NCBI GenBank assembly: GCA_016708345.1
Contig: JADJFX010000015.1
Location: 1 to 44,243, forward strand
Direction: 5' to 3'
Source of the DNA: Candidatus Rhodoferax bjergmarkensis
GTDB lineage: Bacteria; Pseudomonadota; Gammaproteobacteria; Burkholderiales; Burkholderiaceae_C
Length of the DNA: 44,243 nucleotides
Every line of letters begins with the position of its first letter. The stretch's first letter is position 1. A program made the translations under genes and the position numbers. The notes under the pieces were generated by a model. It had not been told where the DNA came from, made no database searches, and saw nothing but the letters and a program-made list of their open reading frames with translations. Shown here one piece after another: positions 41,379 to 44,243 of this stretch.

Positions 41379-42074
41379 TCAGGGCGTAGTTCCCGCTTTG
41401 CTTGCGCTGCAAACTCAATCACTCCTCACATCAAAAAAAAAAAGTCTGGGAGAGAAGCGTCTGCCTGGACATTTCGGACTGCGCCAAAGATTGCGGCCAA
41501 GTTGTCCATGCTTAGGTTTCCTCGGGGACAGCATGCGATGGAGACTCTTGCTGGGTTTTCGGTCAGTTCGGAAAGACTTTCCAATCCGACCGTTGCATTT
41601 ACGAGGGTCGCGGAGAATTAGGCGAGCGGCATCCGGTTCGCCACTGAGAAAAAGCGTGGGCTGCTTCATCGAGAAGCGCCCTGGCAAAACAGGATCGCGC
41701 CCGACGCGCTCGACATCAGTTTTCTTGAAATCACGGGTCAGCGTCATTCTTTTTCCTTTCTTCCTCGCTTTGTATTCATCATGCAGGGCAACCGCTTGGT
41801 CAATGGCCTTCTGCTGCCCCTTTCTTGGTGCTGCCACCAAACAGAATAATCAGCGTCTCGCCATCTTTGGCCAGGTAAATCCGATACCCCGGCCCAAAGT
41901 CGATCTTGTACTCGCCAATACCTCAGAACCATTCGACGTTTGAGGTATTGCCCAGTTCAACCTGGCCTTGGCCACCGTCACTTTCGCAGCGGCCTGTACA
42001 TCCAGCCCGTCGAACCATATCTTGTAAGGATTGGCTCCGTCTTCCCGGATGTATTCTTCGAGCTTGATCTTCAT
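41379..42074 (-). pseudogene. HigBA toxin-antitoxin pair, disrupted in copy 2
   Basis: Toxin (start 42074) and antitoxin (start 41746) are both recognisable but interrupted by several indels and a replaced stretch near 41430-41465. The indels lie mostly in homopolymers, so sequence quality rather than decay is the likely cause. Confidence 0.7.
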
Positions 42075-42135
42075 GGCTAGATAGTAACGTATAGGTTTCC
42101 ATTAGGTATACGGCCGCTCGTTTGATGTAATGTTC

Positions 42136-42186
42136 CAAAACAGGCTGTACAGCTCCATGGAACGTGCGGGTACAGCTATTCTTTGA
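42136..42186 (-). repeat. Hairpin element E5, copy 2
   Basis: AGGCTGTACAGCTCCATGGA with one inserted C, then the same right arm as E5. Confidence 0.55.
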
Positions 42187-42189
42187 AGC

Positions 42190-42623
42190 TCAAGCTGGTA
42201 GCCCAGCCTTCTGTAAGTACGTCCGCGATTGACCACGGGCACACCTCTAGAAATATGTCCAGACCCGTTTCATAGTTATCTGGATCCTCACATCTGCCCA
42301 AGCACGTTTTGCCGCTTTCGTCTGTAAAAGGATTTCTCAGGCTTGGAGGTTCTTGCAGCTGTCATCATCAATTTGGATGCGCTGTGTTTGTTGTTACGGC
42401 TCCAGCTATTGCTCGCCGTTCCGGTTGATAGTGCCATTGAGCAAGTGCGACATAAGCACCGCCATCCGACTAGATAATTCCCGGCGCTTTTCGCTTTTGC
42501 CACGCGTCCTCAATCTACTCCACCAGGTGTGCCAAGTCAAACCGGTGAAATTGTTTATTTCGGATGAATTCAGAAGCATTCGATGGCGCAAGAAGCAATG
42601 TCAGTCTCGTGGCGTGGTTTCAT
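42190..42623 (-). pseudogene. DUF29-family protein 3, disrupted in copy 2
   Basis: Aligns with 19760-20191 throughout but carries many indels and substitutions. No reliable reading is possible. Confidence 0.65.
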
Positions 42624-42966
42624 AAATTGCCCTCACCGCCATTACTTTAGCAACGTCCGTACGCAGAAGCGGGCCTCCACGCTCTGATTCAGAAAAATGC
42701 CGAAAGCAGGAATACTCAAAATTTAGAGGTTAGACTCTGTTTTTGCCACTGGCGTTCTCATCGGTAACTGACCATTACTATTTTTCGCATGTGGCAACTT
42801 GGTGTGTCAGATTTCAAGATCAAAGCATATCAGGCGAGTTTTACCCGGATTGCCGTGAAGGGATTGCAATCTTGGTAGAGCTGGCCCCGGGAATCTTGGG
42901 GTAGTCCTGGCAGGACACTAACCGTAGTCCCACTGCAATAAATTAAATTTTAAAGTGAAACTTAGT

Positions 42967-43080
42967 ATGAAATCGTCTCTTCAATTGGCAGTCGCCGCCA
43001 CCGTATCTCCTCTTGCGCTTCCCGCTATTTTCAAACTTGCAGCGTCAACCAGCTTTGGCTGTGTTTCCTGTAAAGCAGAA
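42967..43080 (+). CDS. Leader peptide of WS/DGAT, noisy copy
   Basis: 'MKSSLQLAVAATVSPLALPA' is kept exactly, while the tail and stop are blurred by indels. The region 42624-42966 is the degraded equivalent of the WS/DGAT promoter and leader. Confidence 0.4.
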
Positions 43081-43092
43081 TTTGAGGAGGTG

Positions 43093-44243
43093 CTCCGAGA
43101 CAGCTCGCTGCACCCCAACCCCTGCGCAATCTTACCGAGAAGCCAATCGACGTAATTGACGGCCGTACAGACAGCCCCCATGTCACGCCGCAACCTGGCG
43201 CGATTTCATACCTGGTATCGTATGGATTTTCAGAAAAGCCTCATGGTTATCAACAGCATTTTTGCTGTTTGAAGGCTCCGTGGACGCGAGGCGATTTTGA
43301 TCTCCACCATGGGGCACCATACCTTCCCAACTATCCGCATTTCGCAGAGGAGTTTTGGAGACCAGTTTTAGTCTGCCGTACTGGGTGGAAGACCAGGATT
43401 TCGATATTCTTAAGCACATCTGAGTTGGAGTGTTCGACCGCATTCCAATCCGCGACCCTCACAGGAGCGAACCTGGAAGGTACTACCACCTCTGGGCAAT
43501 GTTATGAAGAACTACAAAATTACATGGCCACCACTCGCGTGTTCCGCTGGACGCTAGCCGCCCACTATATTTTATGCATGATTGACCGGAGTGCAAGGCG
43601 GACACCGCCAATTTTCGTGTACACCTGGCATCACCGACAGGCTGAGCGCAAGTGCGTGTGCTCAACCACCTGACCGACGAGAACCGTGCAAGGTAAAACC
43701 CGTCTGATGGAAGGCCGCCCGCAGATCCGCCAGGCCAACCTCCCAGCGTGTGCTCGTGAACTTGGTCATGCGCTGGCTCAAGATTAGCTTTCCACGTCAG
43801 CCCACGCCTCCGGTGCGGCCTTCGGACGAACGTGCACCCAGCTCAAAGCGCCCATGTCCAGGGAAAAAAACCGGTCTGGCTCCCCATGTCCGTGGATCAG
43901 GTCCGCGCAACATCCAAGCGTGAGCGTCGCGCTCAATGATCTGTGGGTAGGGGCTGTATCCGGTGCCCTGCGCCGCTACCTAGCCGAGCCGTGGTGAACG
44001 GGTGAACAACAAGGCCTTGCGCGCCGCCGTCACCCTTCAATCTGCGTGAAAAGTCCAATGCCTGCCAGCCCTTTAACAGATTCAGCCTGGTTGCCGTCGA
44101 TCTGTAACCAACCGCGGCTGACCCAGATATGCGTCTGAGGCGAATCCAGTCGGCGCATGACCGCCGTCAAACGCTCCCGCCCAGCCCCGCGCGACCATGG
44201 TTTTCCTGTCCATCGTCCGGCTTTTGCCAGCTATGCAGCGCGC
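43093..44243 (+). pseudogene. WS/DGAT, partial and disrupted, cut by window end
   Basis: The DNA aligns with 20650-21800, but the start codon is lost and the frame breaks repeatedly. The HHxxxDG region near 43620 is not readable as protein. The error pattern is that of unpolished sequence. Confidence 0.75.

Larger units (their letters stand above)
22767..44243. repeat. Tandem 22.8-kb unit, copy 2 (incomplete)
   Basis: Same gene order and orientation as copy 1. The copy stops inside the WS/DGAT gene at a point matching about 21,800 of copy 1, so roughly 1 kb (the end of WS/DGAT and most of rep2) is missing before the sequence would rejoin position 1. From about 40.4 kb onward, indels and substitutions become progressively denser, as expected at a poorly covered contig end. 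Confidence 0.93.

Overview
The window holds two tandem, same-orientation copies of one unit of about 22.8 kb. Copy 1 runs from position 1 to about 22766 and copy 2 from about 22767 to the window end, where it breaks off about 1 kb before the unit would close. The unit looks like a circular plasmid. It carries two different Rep_3/RepB-type initiator genes, each next to direct-repeat iterons and DnaA boxes, a third origin-like patch without a rep gene, a HigBA-type toxin-antitoxin pair and a TnpB element. I see no partition, relaxase or conjugation genes. The host is a Gram-negative bacterium (lipoprotein, outer-membrane barrels, periplasmic signal peptides), most likely a beta- or gammaproteobacterium; I cannot name the genus.

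Layout of one unit (copy 1): rep2 (start only, minus) and ori2; filA-like gene 1; a five-gene minus-strand operon for export (C39 peptidase, FapF/FilC-like barrel, FadL/OmpP1-like barrel, DUF2059 protein, ABC_sub_bind-like protein; 7076 down to 1731); a DUF29 gene; a second minus-strand operon of three more filA-like secreted proteins preceded by a TPR gene (11804 down to 8161); ori1 and rep1; a cyclophilin lipoprotein and a CZB-domain protein; a TnpB element inserted in a DUF29 remnant, then an intact DUF29 gene; filA-like gene 2 and a protein with the same MshEN-like N-terminus as one of the secreted proteins; ori3-like repeats; HigBA; a third DUF29 gene; a 39-codon leader and a wax ester synthase/diacylglycerol acyltransferase (WS/DGAT); and full-length rep2 at the junction with copy 2.

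The coherent theme is a surface-protein export system resembling the Fap functional-amyloid and Acinetobacter Fil clusters, with about five candidate substrates that share a short 'xLSxVSGQDGV' type N-terminal motif. Two of these genes and the WS/DGAT gene sit behind versions of the same promoter, which has a palindromic operator between -35 and -10 and a roughly 185-nt conserved leader. This suggests that surface coat and neutral-lipid synthesis are switched together. Small repeats punctuate the unit: a roughly 50-bp hairpin found 3' of gene stops, and single sequences resembling type I-C CRISPR repeats with no cas genes or arrays.

The copies are not simple duplicates. Some segments are virtually identical, while others (1731-5083 against 24527-27878, and ori1/rep1) carry real substitutions, including the same base change in every iteron of ori1. 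Sequence quality is poor in the first 1.3 kb, in the G/C homopolymer block 12958-13160 and increasingly from about 40.4 kb to the end, so many frameshifts there are probably errors rather than biology.
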